Positions 1 through 10,336 of a stretch of 64,000 bases of DNA are shown piece after piece. The stretch lies in the NCBI RefSeq assembly GCF_019645815.1, contig NZ_CP080997.1, positions 1,554,880 through 1,618,879 of the forward strand, in the 5' to 3' direction. Under the pieces are notes generated by a model. That model made no database searches. It was given only the letters and a program-made list of their open reading frames with translations, and was not told the DNA's origin. This DNA comes from Mycolicibacter heraklionensis (lineage in GTDB: Bacteria > Actinomycetota > Actinomycetes > Mycobacteriales > Mycobacteriaceae). The position numbers and the translations under genes are program-made. Each line of letters starts with the position of its first letter. Positions within the stretch are counted from its first letter, which is position 1.

Positions 1-1019
1 CGCCCGACGTGGCGGCCGAACAGGTCACGCACCCGTTCGCGCTCCCGCAGCCCGTGCACCATCGCGTTGAAACCACTTTGCAGCTCACCGAGTTCGGTGC
101 CGTCGAACACCACCAGGTCGCCCTGCAGATTGCCCTGTTCGACACGTTTGAGCGCAGCGCGCACCACCCGCACCGGCGCCGTGGTGAGCCAGGACAGGAT
201 CCACATCAGCAGGAACCCGAAGATCAGGGTGGCAGTCGAAACGATCAGTACGGCGATGCCGAACTGGGTCTCGGTGAGGTTCTTCAACACCAGGGCGAAC
301 AGCGCTGTCAGCGCGATGCCCAGAACCGGCACACCCGAGGTGAGTAGCCAGACCATCATGGTTCGGCCCATGATGCCCGACACGAACCGCCGCGGCGGCC
401 TGCCCGCGGCGAGTGCCTGTGCGGCAACGGGCCGCAGCGCGAATTCGGTGCACAGGTAACAGGCGGTGGCAACCTGGATGCCGCAGACGCTCACGGTGAA
501 GGCCACGATCGGAATGAAGACGCTGTTGTGTATCCCGTACAGCGGCGTGAACAGCACCGCCGCCAGGCCCCACAGGGCGAGCACCACCTGCGACACCCGC
601 CACGGCGCCAGAAACGCATTGCGCTCGTCCAAGCGGGTGGGTTGTTGTTCCTTGATCGCCCAGCGCAACATTTTGATGGTGCGCCGGGTGATCCCGTAGG
701 TGCCGCCGATCAACGCGGTCACCACGTAGGCCGGAACGATGCCGAACGTCAGCCAGGCCGGGGCGTCGGAGAACACGCTGGGCGTCGGGTAGGCCACCGT
801 CACCAGCAGCGTGACCACACCGATCCCGAGCAGGTTGGTCGCCACGATGACCACGGTCATGATGAACTGGATGCGAATCCGGCGCAGGTACTGACTTTCC
901 GAGACGCGGCCCAGCAGCCAAGAACCGTATTCGGGCGTCTCGGGCAGCCGGTCAGTCTGACGGGTGAGCAGCTCCAGCACTCGGCCCAGGCGTTGCGCGG
1001 TCGTCTTTGGCGGCTTCAT
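1..1019 (-). CDS. Membrane class III adenylate cyclase, 5' part only
   Basis: This is the N-terminal 339 residues of a membrane-bound adenylate cyclase of the M. tuberculosis Rv1318c/Rv1319c/Rv1320c group. The reading frame opens at ATG 1019 (MKPPKTTAQRLGRVLELL) and runs off the window edge. About six hydrophobic segments are visible between residues 50 and 285, followed by a HAMP-like linker (TTAPVRVVRAALKRVEQGNL) that should lead into the cyclase domain. That catalytic domain, which would make cAMP from ATP, lies outside the window, so activity cannot be judged here. It is divergent from nucS, as in M. tuberculosis, where Rv1320c and Rv1321 stand back to back. Family assignment rests on the membrane/HAMP architecture and on this synteny. 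Confidence 0.85.
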   Translation of the reverse strand, partial: MKPPKTTAQRLGRVLELLTRQTDRLPETPEYGSWLLGRVSESQYLRRIRIQFIMTVVIVATNLLGIGVVTLLVTVAYPTPSVFSDAPAWLTFGIVPAYVVTALIGGTYGITRRTIKMLRWAIKEQQPTRLDERNAFLAPWRVSQVVLALWGLAAVLFTPLYGIHNSVFIPIVAFTVSVCGIQVATACYLCTEFALRPVAAQALAAGRPPRRFVSGIMGRTMMVWLLTSGVPVLGIALTALFALVLKNLTETQFGIAVLIVSTATLIFGFLLMWILSWLTTAPVRVVRAALKRVEQGNLQGDLVVFDGTELGELQSGFNAMVHGLRERERVRDLFGRHVG

Positions 1020-1065
1020 CGTGGCGTAAGAATAATTGCTCGGCACGGGCCTTAAGGTGGATCGG

Positions 1066-1737
1066 ATGCGACTCGTGATCGCCCAGTGCACCGTCGACTA
1101 TGTCGGCCGGCTCACCGCGCACCTGCCCTCTGCCCGGCGACTGCTGCTGTTGAAGGCCGACGGCTCGGTCAGCGTGCACGCCGACGACCGTGCTTACAAG
1201 CCACTGAACTGGATGAGCCCACCATGCCGGCTCACCGAAGAAACCGGCGGTGAATTGCCGGTGTGGGTGGTGGCGAACAAGACCGGCGACCAGCTGCGGA
1301 TCACCATCGAGGAGATCGAGCACGACTCCAGCCACGAGCTGGGTGTCGACCCCGGGCTGGTGAAAGACGGCGTCGAGGCGCAACTGCAGGCGCTGCTGGC
1401 CGAGCACGTCGAACTGCTCGGCGAGGGTTACTCCCTGGTGCGCCGGGAGTACATGACCGCGATCGGTCCGGTTGACCTGTTGTGTCGTGACGAACAGGGG
1501 CGAGCGGTCGCGGTGGAGATCAAGCGGCGCGGCGAGATCGACGGCGTGGAACAGCTCACGCGTTACCTCGAACTGCTCAACCGCGACAGTCTGCTGGCGC
1601 CGGTCAGCGGGGTGTTCGCCGCCCAGCAGATCAAGCCGCAGGCCCGCACACTGGCCACCGACCGCGGCATCCGTTGCCTGACACTGGATTATGACGCGAT
1701 GCGCGGCATGGACAGCGACGAGTACCGGCTGTTCTGA
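1066..1737 (+). CDS. nucS: Mismatch-specific endonuclease NucS/EndoMS
   Basis: NucS carries out non-canonical mismatch repair in actinobacteria that lack MutS/MutL, cutting both strands at G-T, G-G and T-T mismatches. The 223-residue length is close to the usual 220-226. The start at ATG 1066 gives the typical N terminus [16 protein letters not shown] and has a purine-rich AAGGTGG 6 bases upstream. The C-terminal half carries the RecB-like nuclease residues: Asp in [10 protein letters not shown], then the Glu and Lys of VEIKRRGE. The extreme C terminus, DEYRLF, fits the short beta-clamp-binding tail described for NucS. The gene stands alone between the divergent cyclase and a flavin reductase. 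Matches Rv1321. Confidence 0.96.
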   Translation: MRLVIAQCTVDYVGRLTAHLPSARRLLLLKADGSVSVHADDRAYKPLNWMSPPCRLTEETGGELPVWVVANKTGDQLRITIEEIEHDSSHELGVDPGLVKDGVEAQLQALLAEHVELLGEGYSLVRREYMTAIGPVDLLCRDEQGRAVAVEIKRRGEIDGVEQLTRYLELLNRDSLLAPVSGVFAAQQIKPQARTLATDRGIRCLTLDYDAMRGMDSDEYRLF

Positions 1738-1782
1738 GCGCAGGCCGGAATAGAAGCGCGCGGCCGTGCGTTGCAGGACCGC

Positions 1783-2877
1783 ATGCCAGTCGATGATCTT
1801 TTCCAGCCCCTGACGATCCGCTCGCTGACCGTTCCCAATCGGTTCGCCATGGCGCCGATGACCCGCCAGGCCTCGCCGCAGGGAATTCCCGGCAGCAATG
1901 TGGCCGAGTACTACCGACGGCGCGCTGCGGGCGGTGTAGGGCTGATCATCACCGAGGGCATCCGGTTGCCCGACCCGGCAGCAGGATTCCCGGCCAGCGT
2001 GCCGACGCTCGCCGGCGACGAGGTGCTCGCCGGGTGGACCCGTGTCGTCGACAGCGTCCACTCTGAGGGAGCGACGATCGCCGCGCAGCTGTGGCACCAG
2101 GGTGTTGAGCGCCGCAATGACGATGGGGTGGAACCCGTCGGCCCGTCGGGCATCGATGGGCGCGGTGAACCGCGGGGCCGCGCGCTGCGAACCGACGAAC
2201 TCGCTGAGATCGCACAGCTTTACGCCACCAGTGCCGCCACTGCGCGCGACCTCGGCTTCGACGCGGTCGAAATCCACGGCGCTCACGGCTACCTGCTCGA
2301 CGAATTCTTCTGGGAGCGCACGAATCGGCGTACCGACGGCTACGGCGGATCGCTGGCCGCGCGCACGCGTTTCCCGGCCGAAGTGGTCGCAGCTGTCCGC
2401 GCCGCGGTCGGCCCGGACTATCCAATCATCTTCCGCTTCTCCCAGTGGAAGGGCACCGACTACGCGGCGTCCATCGCCGACGACCCGACACAGTTGCAGG
2501 AACTGCTCACACCGCTGGTCGACGCCGGGGTGGATGTGCTGCACCCCTCGACGCGCAGGCATTATCTGCCCGGGTTCGAAGGCCACGACCCGGAATTGAG
2601 CCTTGCCGGATGGACCAGGAAGGTCACCGGCGTTCCGGTGATCGCAGTGGGCTCGGTCGGGTTGGAGACGCAGTTCCGCAGCGAGAAGCGTGGCGAGGTG
2701 ATTGCGCCCGCACCGGTCGACCGTCTGGTCGACCAGTTCGACGCCGGGGAGTTCGACGTGGTCGCCATCGGGCGCGCGCTGCTCGCCGACCCGGCATGGG
2801 TGAATCGACTGCGTGACGGCGAGCTGGACGGGTTCGGCGGCTACGACGCGGCGGTTGCGCTGTCGGCACTGGCTTGA
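1783..2877 (+). CDS. NADH:flavin oxidoreductase, Old Yellow Enzyme family
   Basis: This is a 364-residue FMN-dependent ene-reductase of the Old Yellow Enzyme family, a TIM barrel that reduces activated C=C bonds with NAD(P)H. Visible family motifs are FAMAPMTR near the N terminus, AAQLWHQG, the substrate-binding and catalytic segment HGAHGYLLDEFFWERTN followed by DGYGGS, and the late phosphate-binding segment VVAIGRALLADPAWVNRL. The frame is open from a TTG at 1771, but ATG 1783 (MPVDDLFQPLTI) is the natural start for this fold. The gene does not belong to the Rv1321-Rv1323 order of M. tuberculosis, so it looks like a lineage-specific insertion. The physiological substrate cannot be read from the sequence. 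Confidence 0.9.
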   Translation: MPVDDLFQPLTIRSLTVPNRFAMAPMTRQASPQGIPGSNVAEYYRRRAAGGVGLIITEGIRLPDPAAGFPASVPTLAGDEVLAGWTRVVDSVHSEGATIAAQLWHQGVERRNDDGVEPVGPSGIDGRGEPRGRALRTDELAEIAQLYATSAATARDLGFDAVEIHGAHGYLLDEFFWERTNRRTDGYGGSLAARTRFPAEVVAAVRAAVGPDYPIIFRFSQWKGTDYAASIADDPTQLQELLTPLVDAGVDVLHPSTRRHYLPGFEGHDPELSLAGWTRKVTGVPVIAVGSVGLETQFRSEKRGEVIAPAPVDRLVDQFDAGEFDVVAIGRALLADPAWVNRLRDGELDGFGGYDAAVALSALA

Positions 2878-2881
2878 CCGC

Positions 2882-2887
2882 TAGCCT
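2882..2887 (+). promoter_or_regulatory. Leaderless -10 element TAGCCT for the Rv1322-like gene
   Basis: TAGCCT matches the mycobacterial TANNNT -10 consensus and ends 7 bases before ATG 2895, the spacing expected when transcription starts at the start codon itself. It also decides between three possible in-frame starts. Confidence 0.6.
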
Positions 2888-2894
2888 GATGACC

Positions 2895-3179
2895 ATGGCT
2901 CGTCGCCGCAGTCCGTCGCGTCGGCAACAGCCGCTACGGCCGCTGCCGCTGCAACAACGCGTGGAGACCGGCTCCGATGGCTACGAATACATCGTCGTAC
3001 CGGTCGCGGGTTCGCGGGCTGTGAAAGTCTATCGGTGTCCGGGGTGCGATCACGAAATTCGTTGCGGCATAGCCCATGTGGTGGTGTGGCCAGCTCATGC
3101 GGGCGATGATCGACGGCATTGGCACACGCCGTGTTGGGCCAACCGCGACAACCGGGGGCCGACCCGCAAGTGGTCCTAG
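2895..3179 (+). CDS. Small conserved mycobacterial protein with Cys/His cluster (Rv1322-like)
   Basis: This 94-residue protein has an Arg/Pro-rich basic N terminus (MARRRSPSRRQQPLRP) followed by a compact domain with CPGCDHEIRCG and HWHTPCW. The spacing of Cys and His suggests a small zinc-binding fold, which is an inference. ATG 2895 is preferred over upstream in-frame codons at 2874 and 2889 because a TAGCCT -10 element lies exactly 7 bases upstream, predicting a leaderless mRNA. It corresponds in position and sequence to Rv1322, a conserved protein of unknown function, and converges on the epimerase gene with only four bases between stop codons. Confidence 0.8.
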   Translation: MARRRSPSRRQQPLRPLPLQQRVETGSDGYEYIVVPVAGSRAVKVYRCPGCDHEIRCGIAHVVVWPAHAGDDRRHWHTPCWANRDNRGPTRKWS

Positions 3180-3183
3180 AGGC

Positions 3184-3675
3184 TCAGTGCGCTTCCGCGT
3201 CCGCGGCCGGCTCGACCAGCTCGACCAGCACCCCGCCGGCGTCCTTGGGGTGGATGAAGTTGATTCGCGAGTTCGACGTGCCGCGCCGCGGTGCCTCGTA
3301 GAGCAGTCGCATGCCCTGCTCACGCAACCGGTCGGACAGCACGTCGATGTCGCTGGTGCGGTAGGCCAGCTGCTGCAGACCGGGGCCGCGCTTGTCCAGG
3401 AACTTGGCGATGGTCGACGACTCGTCGATCGGCGCCATCAACTGGATCTGGGCGCTGCCGACCGGGGCGCCGCGCACCGCAAGCATCGCTTCGACGATGC
3501 CCTGCTCCTCGTTGACCTCTTCGTGCAGCACGATCATCCCGAGCTGGTCGTGGTACCACTTCTTGGCCACTTCCAGGTCCGGGACCGCGATACCGACGTG
3601 ATCGATCGCCGTCACCAAGGCCGAGGCCAGGGCGGGGCGCACCTCACAAGGGTCAGCGACGGATTCGGTCGTCAT
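3184..3675 (-). CDS. mce: Methylmalonyl-CoA epimerase
   Basis: This 163-residue glyoxalase/VOC-fold enzyme interconverts the 2R and 2S epimers of methylmalonyl-CoA, linking propionyl-CoA carboxylation to methylmalonyl-CoA mutase. Family features are AIDHVGIAVPDLEVAKKWY, the segment LHEEVNEEQGIVEAML, SAQIQLMAPID, the GPGLQQLAYRTSDID loop and the terminal IHPKDAGGVLVELVE. The frame is open to 3930, but the start at ATG 3675 (MTTESVADPCEV) gives the usual length and has a -10 element 7 bases upstream. It is divergent from fadA4, as Rv1322A is from Rv1323. This pairing places it in short-chain and propionate CoA metabolism. Confidence 0.92.
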   Translation of the reverse strand: MTTESVADPCEVRPALASALVTAIDHVGIAVPDLEVAKKWYHDQLGMIVLHEEVNEEQGIVEAMLAVRGAPVGSAQIQLMAPIDESSTIAKFLDKRGPGLQQLAYRTSDIDVLSDRLREQGMRLLYEAPRRGTSNSRINFIHPKDAGGVLVELVEPAADAEAH

Positions 3676-3682
3676 AGGAGTA

Positions 3683-3688
3683 ACGGTA
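3683..3688 (-). promoter_or_regulatory. Leaderless -10 element TACCGT for the epimerase gene
   Basis: On the minus strand TACCGT is followed by 7 bases and then the ATG at 3675. This fits a leaderless promoter and supports the chosen start. Confidence 0.55.
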
Positions 3689-3757
3689 ACCTGAGCGCAA
3701 ACATCGTGCTGCGCCGACCGGAAAGATCGGCCCCTCATACCCGCCCGGGAGGTAGTC

Positions 3758-4939
3758 ATGACGACATCGGTGATCGTTGCTGGGGCTCGGACCCCGATCG
3801 GCCGGCTGATGGGCTCGCTGAAGGATTTCTCCGGCAGTGACCTGGGCGCCGTCGCCATCGCCGGGGCGCTGGAGAAGGCACAGGTGCCGGCGTCGCTGGT
3901 GCAATACGTGATCATGGGCCAGGTGCTCACCGCGGGCGCCGGTCAGATGCCGGCCCGGCAGGCGGCGGTCGGTGCGGGCATCGGCTGGGACGTGCCGACG
4001 CTGACCATCAACAAGATGTGTCTGTCCGGAATCAACGCCATCGCCATGGCTGACCAGCTGATTCGCGCCGGCGAGTTCGACGTGGTGGTGGCAGGCGGCC
4101 AGGAGTCGATGACCCAGGCGCCGCACCTGCTCCTCAAGAGCCGTGAGGGCTACAAGTACGGCGACGTGACGGTACGCGACCACCTCGCCTACGACGGTCT
4201 GCATGACGTCTTCACCGACCAGCCGATGGGCGCGCTCACCGAGCAGCGCAACGACGAGGACAAGTTCACCCGCGCAGAGCAGGACGAGTTCGCGGCCGAA
4301 TCGCACCGCAAGGCCGCCGCGGCGTGGAAAGACGGCGTTTTCGCCGACGAGGTGGTGCCGGTGAAGATCCCGCAGCGCAAGGGGGATCCGTTGGAGTTCA
4401 CCGAGGACGAGGGCATCCGGGCCAACACCACCGCAGAGTCGCTGGGCGGTCTCAAGCCGGCGTTCCGCTCCGACGGCACCATCACCGCCGGCTCGTCGTC
4501 GCAGATCTCCGACGGCGCCGCCGCCGTGGTGGTGATGAGCAAGGCCAAGGCGCAGGAACTGGGTCTGGACTGGCTGTGCGAGATCGGGGCACACGGTGTC
4601 GTGGCCGGGCCGGACTCGACTCTGCAGTCCCAGCCGGCCAACGCCATCAAGAAGGCGATCGCCCGCGAGGGCATCTCGATCGACCAACTCGACGTGGTGG
4701 AGATCAACGAGGCCTTTGCGGCGGTATCGCTGGCCTCGACCCGGGAGCTGGGTCTGAACCCCGACGTCGTCAATGTGCACGGCGGCGCGATCGCCGTGGG
4801 GCACCCGATCGGGATGTCGGGCGCGCGCATCACGCTGCACGCCGCCCTTGAGCTCAAGCGGCGCGGTTCGGGCTACGCGGTGGCCGCGCTGTGCGGTGCC
4901 GGTGGCCAGGGCGACGCGCTCATCCTGCGCGCGGGGTAA
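3758..4939 (+). CDS. fadA4: Acetyl-CoA C-acetyltransferase (thiolase) FadA4
   Basis: This 393-residue biosynthetic-type thiolase condenses two acetyl-CoA to acetoacetyl-CoA, or runs in reverse in degradation. The nucleophilic Cys is residue 88 in [10 protein letters not shown]. The second active-site region [16 protein letters not shown] supplies the catalytic His, and CGAGGQGDA near the C terminus supplies the proton-relay Cys. A strong ribosome site GGGAGG at 3747-3752 lies 5 bases before ATG 3758. The gene is divergent from methylmalonyl-CoA epimerase with an 82-base shared promoter region, the same arrangement as Rv1322A/Rv1323. Confidence 0.95.
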   Translation: MTTSVIVAGARTPIGRLMGSLKDFSGSDLGAVAIAGALEKAQVPASLVQYVIMGQVLTAGAGQMPARQAAVGAGIGWDVPTLTINKMCLSGINAIAMADQLIRAGEFDVVVAGGQESMTQAPHLLLKSREGYKYGDVTVRDHLAYDGLHDVFTDQPMGALTEQRNDEDKFTRAEQDEFAAESHRKAAAAWKDGVFADEVVPVKIPQRKGDPLEFTEDEGIRANTTAESLGGLKPAFRSDGTITAGSSSQISDGAAAVVVMSKAKAQELGLDWLCEIGAHGVVAGPDSTLQSQPANAIKKAIAREGISIDQLDVVEINEAFAAVSLASTRELGLNPDVVNVHGGAIAVGHPIGMSGARITLHAALELKRRGSGYAVAALCGAGGQGDALILRAG

Positions 4940-5083
4940 CGGCTTCCCTACGGTTGCGTAGGTTGCTGGCGCGGGTTGTTTCCGCACGGCGACGCGACAG
5001 TGTGATCTTGGTCATAGTCGAGTGGTCGGGCGCGAAAACAGCCGTCGGCGGCGCGGCGAGGACGACGTGACAGACTTGACGGC

Positions 5084-5995
5084 GTGACGCGTCCTCGACC
5101 CCCGATCGGCCCGGCGTTGGCCGGAGCAGTGGACCTGTCCGGCCTCAAGAAGCCGGCTCAATCCGGCGGCGCCGCCGGTAGCGCCTCGGCTCCACCAGGT
5201 GCCACCGAGATCACCGAGGCCAACTTCGAAGACGAGGTGCTGGTCCGGTCCAATCAGGTGCCGGTGGTGGTGCTGCTGTGGTCGCCGCGCAGTGAAGCCT
5301 GCATTCAGCTGGCCGACACCCTCGCCGGGCTGGCCCAGGCGGACAACGCCGGCGGTGCGGCCAAGTGGTCGCTGGCCACCGTCAATGTCGACGTCGCCCC
5401 ACGGGTGGCGCAGGTGTTCGGCGTGGACGCCGTGCCGACCGTGGTGGCGCTGGCCGCCGGCCAACCGATCACCAGCTTTCAGGGACCCCAGCCGCCCGAC
5501 CAGCTGCGCCGTTGGGTGGACTCGTTGGTGTCGGCCACCGCAGGCAAGCTCGCCGGCGGCGGTGACGCGGAGCAGCCGGAGCAGGTGGACCCGGTGCTGG
5601 CGCAGGCGCGTGAGCAGCTCGACGCCGGTGACTTCGACGCGGCCCGAGCCTCCTATCAGGCGTTGCTGGACACCGACCCCGACCACGCCGAAGCCAAGGG
5701 GGCGTTGCGCCAGCTCGCCTTCCTGGAACGTGCGACCGGTCGGCAACCCGATGCGCCGGCACAGGCCGACGCCGACCCGAACAACGTCGAGGCGGCCTTC
5801 GCCGCCGCTGACGTGCAGATCCTCAACCAGGACGTCACCGCTGCGTTCGACCGGCTGATCGCATTGGTGCGGCGGACCGCCGGTGACGAGCGGGCCGCGG
5901 TGCGGACCCGGTTGGTGGAGCTGTTCGAGCTGTTCGACCCCGCCGACCCGGAGGTCGTCGCCGGCCGGCGCAACCTGGCCAACGCGCTGTACTGA
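5084..5995 (+). CDS. Thioredoxin-like protein with TPR-like C terminus (Rv1324 type)
   Basis: This is a 303-residue protein with a thioredoxin fold at about residues 40-150 and a helical, tetratricopeptide-like C-terminal half containing EQLDAGDFDAARASYQALL. At the thioredoxin active-site position the sequence reads WSPRSEAC, so only one of the two CxxC cysteines remains. It therefore cannot work as a classical dithiol reductase. The architecture resembles the chaperone-like CnoX/YbbN group, where a degenerate thioredoxin domain is joined to TPRs, so a role in protecting or holding client proteins is an inference. The start is GTG 5084 (MTRPRPPIGPALAGAVDLSG). The next gene, glgB, is convergent with 16 bases between. 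Matches Rv1324. Confidence 0.85.
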   Translation: MTRPRPPIGPALAGAVDLSGLKKPAQSGGAAGSASAPPGATEITEANFEDEVLVRSNQVPVVVLLWSPRSEACIQLADTLAGLAQADNAGGAAKWSLATVNVDVAPRVAQVFGVDAVPTVVALAAGQPITSFQGPQPPDQLRRWVDSLVSATAGKLAGGGDAEQPEQVDPVLAQAREQLDAGDFDAARASYQALLDTDPDHAEAKGALRQLAFLERATGRQPDAPAQADADPNNVEAAFAAADVQILNQDVTAAFDRLIALVRRTAGDERAAVRTRLVELFELFDPADPEVVAGRRNLANALY

Positions 5996-6011
5996 CCCCG
6001 AGCTACCCGAG

Positions 6012-8228
6012 CTACTCGGGCGCCAGCCACACGGCGGACAGGGCGGGTAACACCAGCACCGCCGAGGCCGGCCGGCCGTGCCATGGATCGTCGGTGGCCT
6101 CGACCCCGCCCAGGTTGCCCTCGCCCGACCCTCGGTAGCCGACCGCATCGGTGTTGAGCACCTCACGCCAACGGCCGGCCCGGGGCAACCCCAGGTGGTA
6201 ATCGGCGTGGGTGACACCGGCGAAGTTGAACACGCAGGCCAGCACCGAACCGTCGGTGCCGTAGCGCAGGAAGCTCAGTACGTTGCTGGCCGAGTCGTTG
6301 GCGTCGATCCAGGAGTAGCCCCGCGGGTCGGCGTCCTGGGTCCACAAGGCGGGCAGCGCGCGGTAGCGAGCGTTGAGGTCGCTGACCAGACGCAGGATGC
6401 CGGGTGAGTAGCCGTCGGGCTCGACCTGGGGGTCGAGCTGGAACCAGTCGACTCCGCGCTCGTTGCACCACTCGCTGCGCTGACCGAATTCCTGGCCCAT
6501 GAACAGCAACTGCTTGCCGGGATGCGCCCATTGGTAGGCGAGCAGGGCACGCAGGCCCGCGGCCTTGTGGTGGTCGTCACCGGGCATCCTGGACCACAGT
6601 GTGCCCTTGCCGTGCACCACCTCGTCGTGGCTGATCGGCAGCACGTAGTTCTCGCTGAACGCATACAGCATCGAGAACGTCATGTTGTGGTGGTGGTAAC
6701 TGCGGTGCACCGGATCGTGACCGAGGTAGGCCAGCGTGTCATGCATCCAGCCCATGTTCCACTTCATCGAAAACCCGAGTCCGCCAAGGCTGGTCTCCCG
6801 GGTGACTCCCGGCCAGGAGGTGGACTCCTCGGCGATGGTCACGATTCCCGGCGCAACCCGATGGGTGGTCGCGTTCAACTCCTGCAGGAACTGCACCGCC
6901 TCCAGATTCTCGCGGCCGCCGTGGATGTTGGGGGTCCACTCGCCGTGCGGGCGCGAATAGTCCAGGTAGAGCATCGATGCGACGGCGTCCACCCGCAGCC
7001 CGTCCACGTGGAACTCGGTCAGCCAGTACAGCGCGTTGGCGACCAGAAAGTTGCGTACTTCGGGGCGGCCGAAGTCGAATACGTAGGTGCCCCAGTCGAG
7101 TTGCTCACCGCGCCGCGGATCGGAGTGCTCGTAGAGCGGGGTGCCGTCGAATCTGCCGAGCGCCCAGTCGTCCTTGGGGAAGTGCGCCGGCACCCAGTCC
7201 ACGATGACGCCGATGCCCGCACCGTGCAGCGCGTCGACCAGCGCCCGGAAGTCATCGGGGGTGCCGAAGCGCGCGGTCGGGGCGTAGTACGACGTCACCT
7301 GATATCCCCAAGAGCCGCCGAACGGATGCTCCGCCACCGGCAGCAGCTCCACGTGGGTGAAGCCCTGCTGTACAACGTATTCGGTCAGCTCTACTGCCAG
7401 CTGGCGGTAGCTCAGGCCCGGCCGCCAAGAGCCCAGATGGACCTCGTAGGTGCTCATCGGCTCGCTCACCGGGTCACGCTTGCAGCGCTGTGCCATCCAG
7501 TCGGTGTCGTTCCAGGTGTAGTCGCTGCACGTCACCACCGATGCGGTGCGCGGCGGCACCTCGGTGGCGTAGGCGAACGGATCGGCGCGCTCGGTGACGG
7601 CCCCGTCGGCCCCGTGGATGCGGAACTTGTAGAGGCCGGCGGTGGGGAAGTCGGGCCAGAACAGCTCCCAGATGCCCGACGAGCCCAATGACCGCAGCGG
7701 GGCGTCGTCACCGGCCCAGCCGTTGAAATCACCGATCAGACTCACCCCGGCGGCGTTGGGCGCCCACACCGCGAAGGACACGCCGGACACCTCGCCGTCG
7801 GGCGTGATGAAGGTGCGGTGATGAGCCCCCATCACGTCCCAGAGTCGTTCGTGGCGTCCCTCGGCGAACAGATACAGGTCGAACTCGCCCAGGGTCGGCG
7901 CAAATCGGTATCCATCGGCGGTCGTGTGCACGCCGGTGGGCTCGGCGAACTCAGCCGTTTCCGGGTAGTGCACCTCCAGCCGGTAGTCGACGAGGTCGGT
8001 GAACGGACACGCCGCCGCGAACAACCCGGAGCCCAGGTCGCGCATGACGAAGCGCTCGGTACCGACGAGCACCACCACCCGCCGAGCGCGCGGGCGCAGC
8101 GCCCGGATGACGGTGGTCCTGCCGTACTCGTGCGCGCCCAGGACGGAGTGCGGATCGTGGTGTTCACCGGCGAGCAGCCGGGCCACGTCGGCAGGGTGAG
8201 GCGCCAGGTGTCGGGTCATCGTGCTCAT
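6012..8228 (-). CDS. glgB: 1,4-alpha-glucan branching enzyme GlgB
   Basis: GlgB (738 residues, GH13) transfers oligoglucan segments to alpha-1,6 positions and makes branched alpha-glucan in the GlgE pathway. An N-terminal carbohydrate-binding module ([12 protein letters not shown]) is followed by a second module and the TIM barrel. Catalytic segments are [12 protein letters not shown] (nucleophile Asp), [12 protein letters not shown] (acid Glu) and [15 protein letters not shown]. The C-terminal beta domain carries SNVLSFLRY. The start codon overlaps the stop of glgE in TGATG (8230-8226), so the two are expected to be translationally coupled. In M. tuberculosis a PE_PGRS gene separates this gene from Rv1324, but here the gap is only 16 bases. 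Confidence 0.97.
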   Translation of the reverse strand: MSTMTRHLAPHPADVARLLAGEHHDPHSVLGAHEYGRTTVIRALRPRARRVVVLVGTERFVMRDLGSGLFAAACPFTDLVDYRLEVHYPETAEFAEPTGVHTTADGYRFAPTLGEFDLYLFAEGRHERLWDVMGAHHRTFITPDGEVSGVSFAVWAPNAAGVSLIGDFNGWAGDDAPLRSLGSSGIWELFWPDFPTAGLYKFRIHGADGAVTERADPFAYATEVPPRTASVVTCSDYTWNDTDWMAQRCKRDPVSEPMSTYEVHLGSWRPGLSYRQLAVELTEYVVQQGFTHVELLPVAEHPFGGSWGYQVTSYYAPTARFGTPDDFRALVDALHGAGIGVIVDWVPAHFPKDDWALGRFDGTPLYEHSDPRRGEQLDWGTYVFDFGRPEVRNFLVANALYWLTEFHVDGLRVDAVASMLYLDYSRPHGEWTPNIHGGRENLEAVQFLQELNATTHRVAPGIVTIAEESTSWPGVTRETSLGGLGFSMKWNMGWMHDTLAYLGHDPVHRSYHHHNMTFSMLYAFSENYVLPISHDEVVHGKGTLWSRMPGDDHHKAAGLRALLAYQWAHPGKQLLFMGQEFGQRSEWCNERGVDWFQLDPQVEPDGYSPGILRLVSDLNARYRALPALWTQDADPRGYSWIDANDSASNVLSFLRYGTDGSVLACVFNFAGVTHADYHLGLPRAGRWREVLNTDAVGYRGSGEGNLGGVEATDDPWHGRPASAVLVLPALSAVWLAPE

Positions 8229-10336
8229 CAGCGGCGCAGCAACTCGGTGCGGGCTTGGGCGTTGATCGGCGGCATGGTGACGATGTGGGCGACCGCTCGT
8301 GCCGGGTCCAGGCGCACATAATTGTCCTGGCCCCAGTTGTAGTCCTCACCGCTGATCTGGTCACGGACCCAGAAGCGTTGGTAGTCAGGCATTCCCAGTG
8401 CCCACATGTCCAAGTGCAGGGTCGCCTGCTCGGCGCTGAACGGGTTCAGCGTGACCACCACCAGCACGGTGTCGCCGGTGGCCGGGTCGAACTTGCTGTA
8501 GGCCAGCAGCGCGTCGTTGTCGACCTGGTGGAAGTGCACGGTGCGCAGTTGGTTGAACGCCGGATGCAGCCGGCGAATCTCGTTGAGCCGGGCGATGAAC
8601 GGCTCCAGGGAGCGGCCTTCGGCGACGGCACCGGCGAAGTCGCGGGGTCGAAGTTCATACTTCTCCGAATCGAGGTACTCCTCGCTGCCTTCACGTACTG
8701 CACGGTCCTCGAACAACTCGAAACCGGAGTACACGCCCCACGTCGGGCCCAGCGTCGCCGCCAGTACCGCGCGGATGGCGAACATCCCGGGGCCGCCGTG
8801 CTGCAGGCTGGCGTGCAGGATGTCGGGGGTGTTGACGAACAGATTCGGCCGGCGGAAGTCGGCGAGTTCGGCGATCAGCCGGCCGAACTCGGTGAGCTCG
8901 GATTTCGTTGTCTGCCAGGTGAAGTACGAGTAGGACTGGGTGAAGCCCAGCTTGGACAAACCGTACTGCCGCGCCGGGGGAGTGAACGCCTCGGACAGAA
9001 ACAGCACATCGGGATCGATGTTCTTGACGGCGGCGATCAACCAGAGCCAGAAGTCGGGGGGCTTGGTGTGCGGGTTGTCGACTCGAAAGACCTTCACCCC
9101 GTGGTCTATCCAGAACCGGACCACCCGCAGCACCTCGGCGTACAGGCCGGCGGGATCGTTGTCGAAGTTCAGCGGGTAGATGTCCTGGTATTTCTTCGGC
9201 GGGTTCTCCGCGTAGGCGATGGTGCCGTCGGGCAGCTCGGTGAACCATTCCCGATGCTGGGTGGCCCAGGGATGATCCGGTGCGCACTGCAACGCCAGGT
9301 CCAGCGCGACCTCCAGGTCGAGCCGGCGGGCCGCGGCGACGAAGTCGTCGAAGTCGCCGATGTCGCCCAGTGCCGGATGCACCGCGTCGTGGCCGCCCTC
9401 GGCGCTGCCGATGGCCCACGGCGAACCCACGTCGCCGGGTTCGGCGGTCGCGGAGTTGTTGCGGCCCTTGCGGTGTACCCGGCCGATGGGGTGGACCGGT
9501 GGCAGGTACACCACGTCGAAGCCCATCTCCGCGATCCGGGGCAGTGCCGCGGCCGCGGTGGCGAACGTGCCGTGCACGGGGCGGCCCTCGGCGTCCCAGC
9601 CGCCGGTGGAGCGCGGGAACATCTCGTACCAGGCGCCGCGGCGTGCCAGCGGCCGATCCACCCAGACCTGGTGTTCGACACCGGCGGTGACCAACTCACG
9701 CAGTGGGTGGCGGGCCAACAGCTCGTCGAGTTCGGCAGACAGCGCCGGCGCGGCCCGCGTCACCGGGTCGCCTGAGGCACGCAACGCAGCGGCCGCCGCC
9801 AGCACCGGTTCGCGCTGTGCGGACGGCACCCCGGCCGCGGCACGGTCGAACAATGCGGCGCCGATCAACAGGTCGTTGGACAGCTCGGCCGCAGCCAGGC
9901 CGGCGTCGAGCTTGGCGGTCACGGCGTGCCGCCAGCTCTGCAGCGGATCTCCCCAGCCCTCCACACGGAAAGTCCACAGGCCGACGGTGTCGGGAGTGAA
10001 GGCGCCGTGGAACACGTAGGCGTCGAACCCGGTGTGCATGGGCACATGCAGTGCCGAGCCGGTCGCGGTCGCGGGCGGGGGATCGCCGGGCAGCGGATAG
10101 CGGCGCCCGGCGTAGCGCACCACCAACGTCGCCGCGACGGCCTCGTGGCCTTCGCGCCAGACCGTGGCCTTGACCGGCACGGTCTCACCCACCACGGCCT
10201 TGGCCGGGTAGCGGCCGCACGAGACGACCGGTTCGACATCGTCGACCTCGACTCGGCCAGCCACCACACTCCGTTCGTCGTCGGGCTCTCTGCGCCCACG
10301 GTAACCGTCGTCCGGGGGCCTGGCATCACGCAACAT
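8228..10336 (-). CDS. glgE: Alpha-1,4-glucan:maltose-1-phosphate maltosyltransferase GlgE
   Basis: GlgE (GH13_3) extends alpha-1,4-glucan with maltose units from maltose-1-phosphate. The N-terminal beta domain begins around [20 protein letters not shown]. The barrel has [14 protein letters not shown], the nucleophile Asp in [12 protein letters not shown] and the general-acid Glu in [13 protein letters not shown]. The frame is open to 10426, but ATG 10336 ([14 protein letters not shown]) gives 702 residues, close to the 701 of the M. tuberculosis enzyme, and avoids overlapping the divergent glgP. It precedes glgB with a 1-base TGATG overlap, forming a glgE-glgB operon. Accumulated maltose-1-phosphate is toxic in mycobacteria when GlgE is lost, so dosage with GlgB may matter. 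Confidence 0.96.
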   Translation of the reverse strand: MLRDARPPDDGYRGRREPDDERSVVAGRVEVDDVEPVVSCGRYPAKAVVGETVPVKATVWREGHEAVAATLVVRYAGRRYPLPGDPPPATATGSALHVPMHTGFDAYVFHGAFTPDTVGLWTFRVEGWGDPLQSWRHAVTAKLDAGLAAAELSNDLLIGAALFDRAAAGVPSAQREPVLAAAAALRASGDPVTRAAPALSAELDELLARHPLRELVTAGVEHQVWVDRPLARRGAWYEMFPRSTGGWDAEGRPVHGTFATAAAALPRIAEMGFDVVYLPPVHPIGRVHRKGRNNSATAEPGDVGSPWAIGSAEGGHDAVHPALGDIGDFDDFVAAARRLDLEVALDLALQCAPDHPWATQHREWFTELPDGTIAYAENPPKKYQDIYPLNFDNDPAGLYAEVLRVVRFWIDHGVKVFRVDNPHTKPPDFWLWLIAAVKNIDPDVLFLSEAFTPPARQYGLSKLGFTQSYSYFTWQTTKSELTEFGRLIAELADFRRPNLFVNTPDILHASLQHGGPGMFAIRAVLAATLGPTWGVYSGFELFEDRAVREGSEEYLDSEKYELRPRDFAGAVAEGRSLEPFIARLNEIRRLHPAFNQLRTVHFHQVDNDALLAYSKFDPATGDTVLVVVTLNPFSAEQATLHLDMWALGMPDYQRFWVRDQISGEDYNWGQDNYVRLDPARAVAHIVTMPPINAQARTELLRR

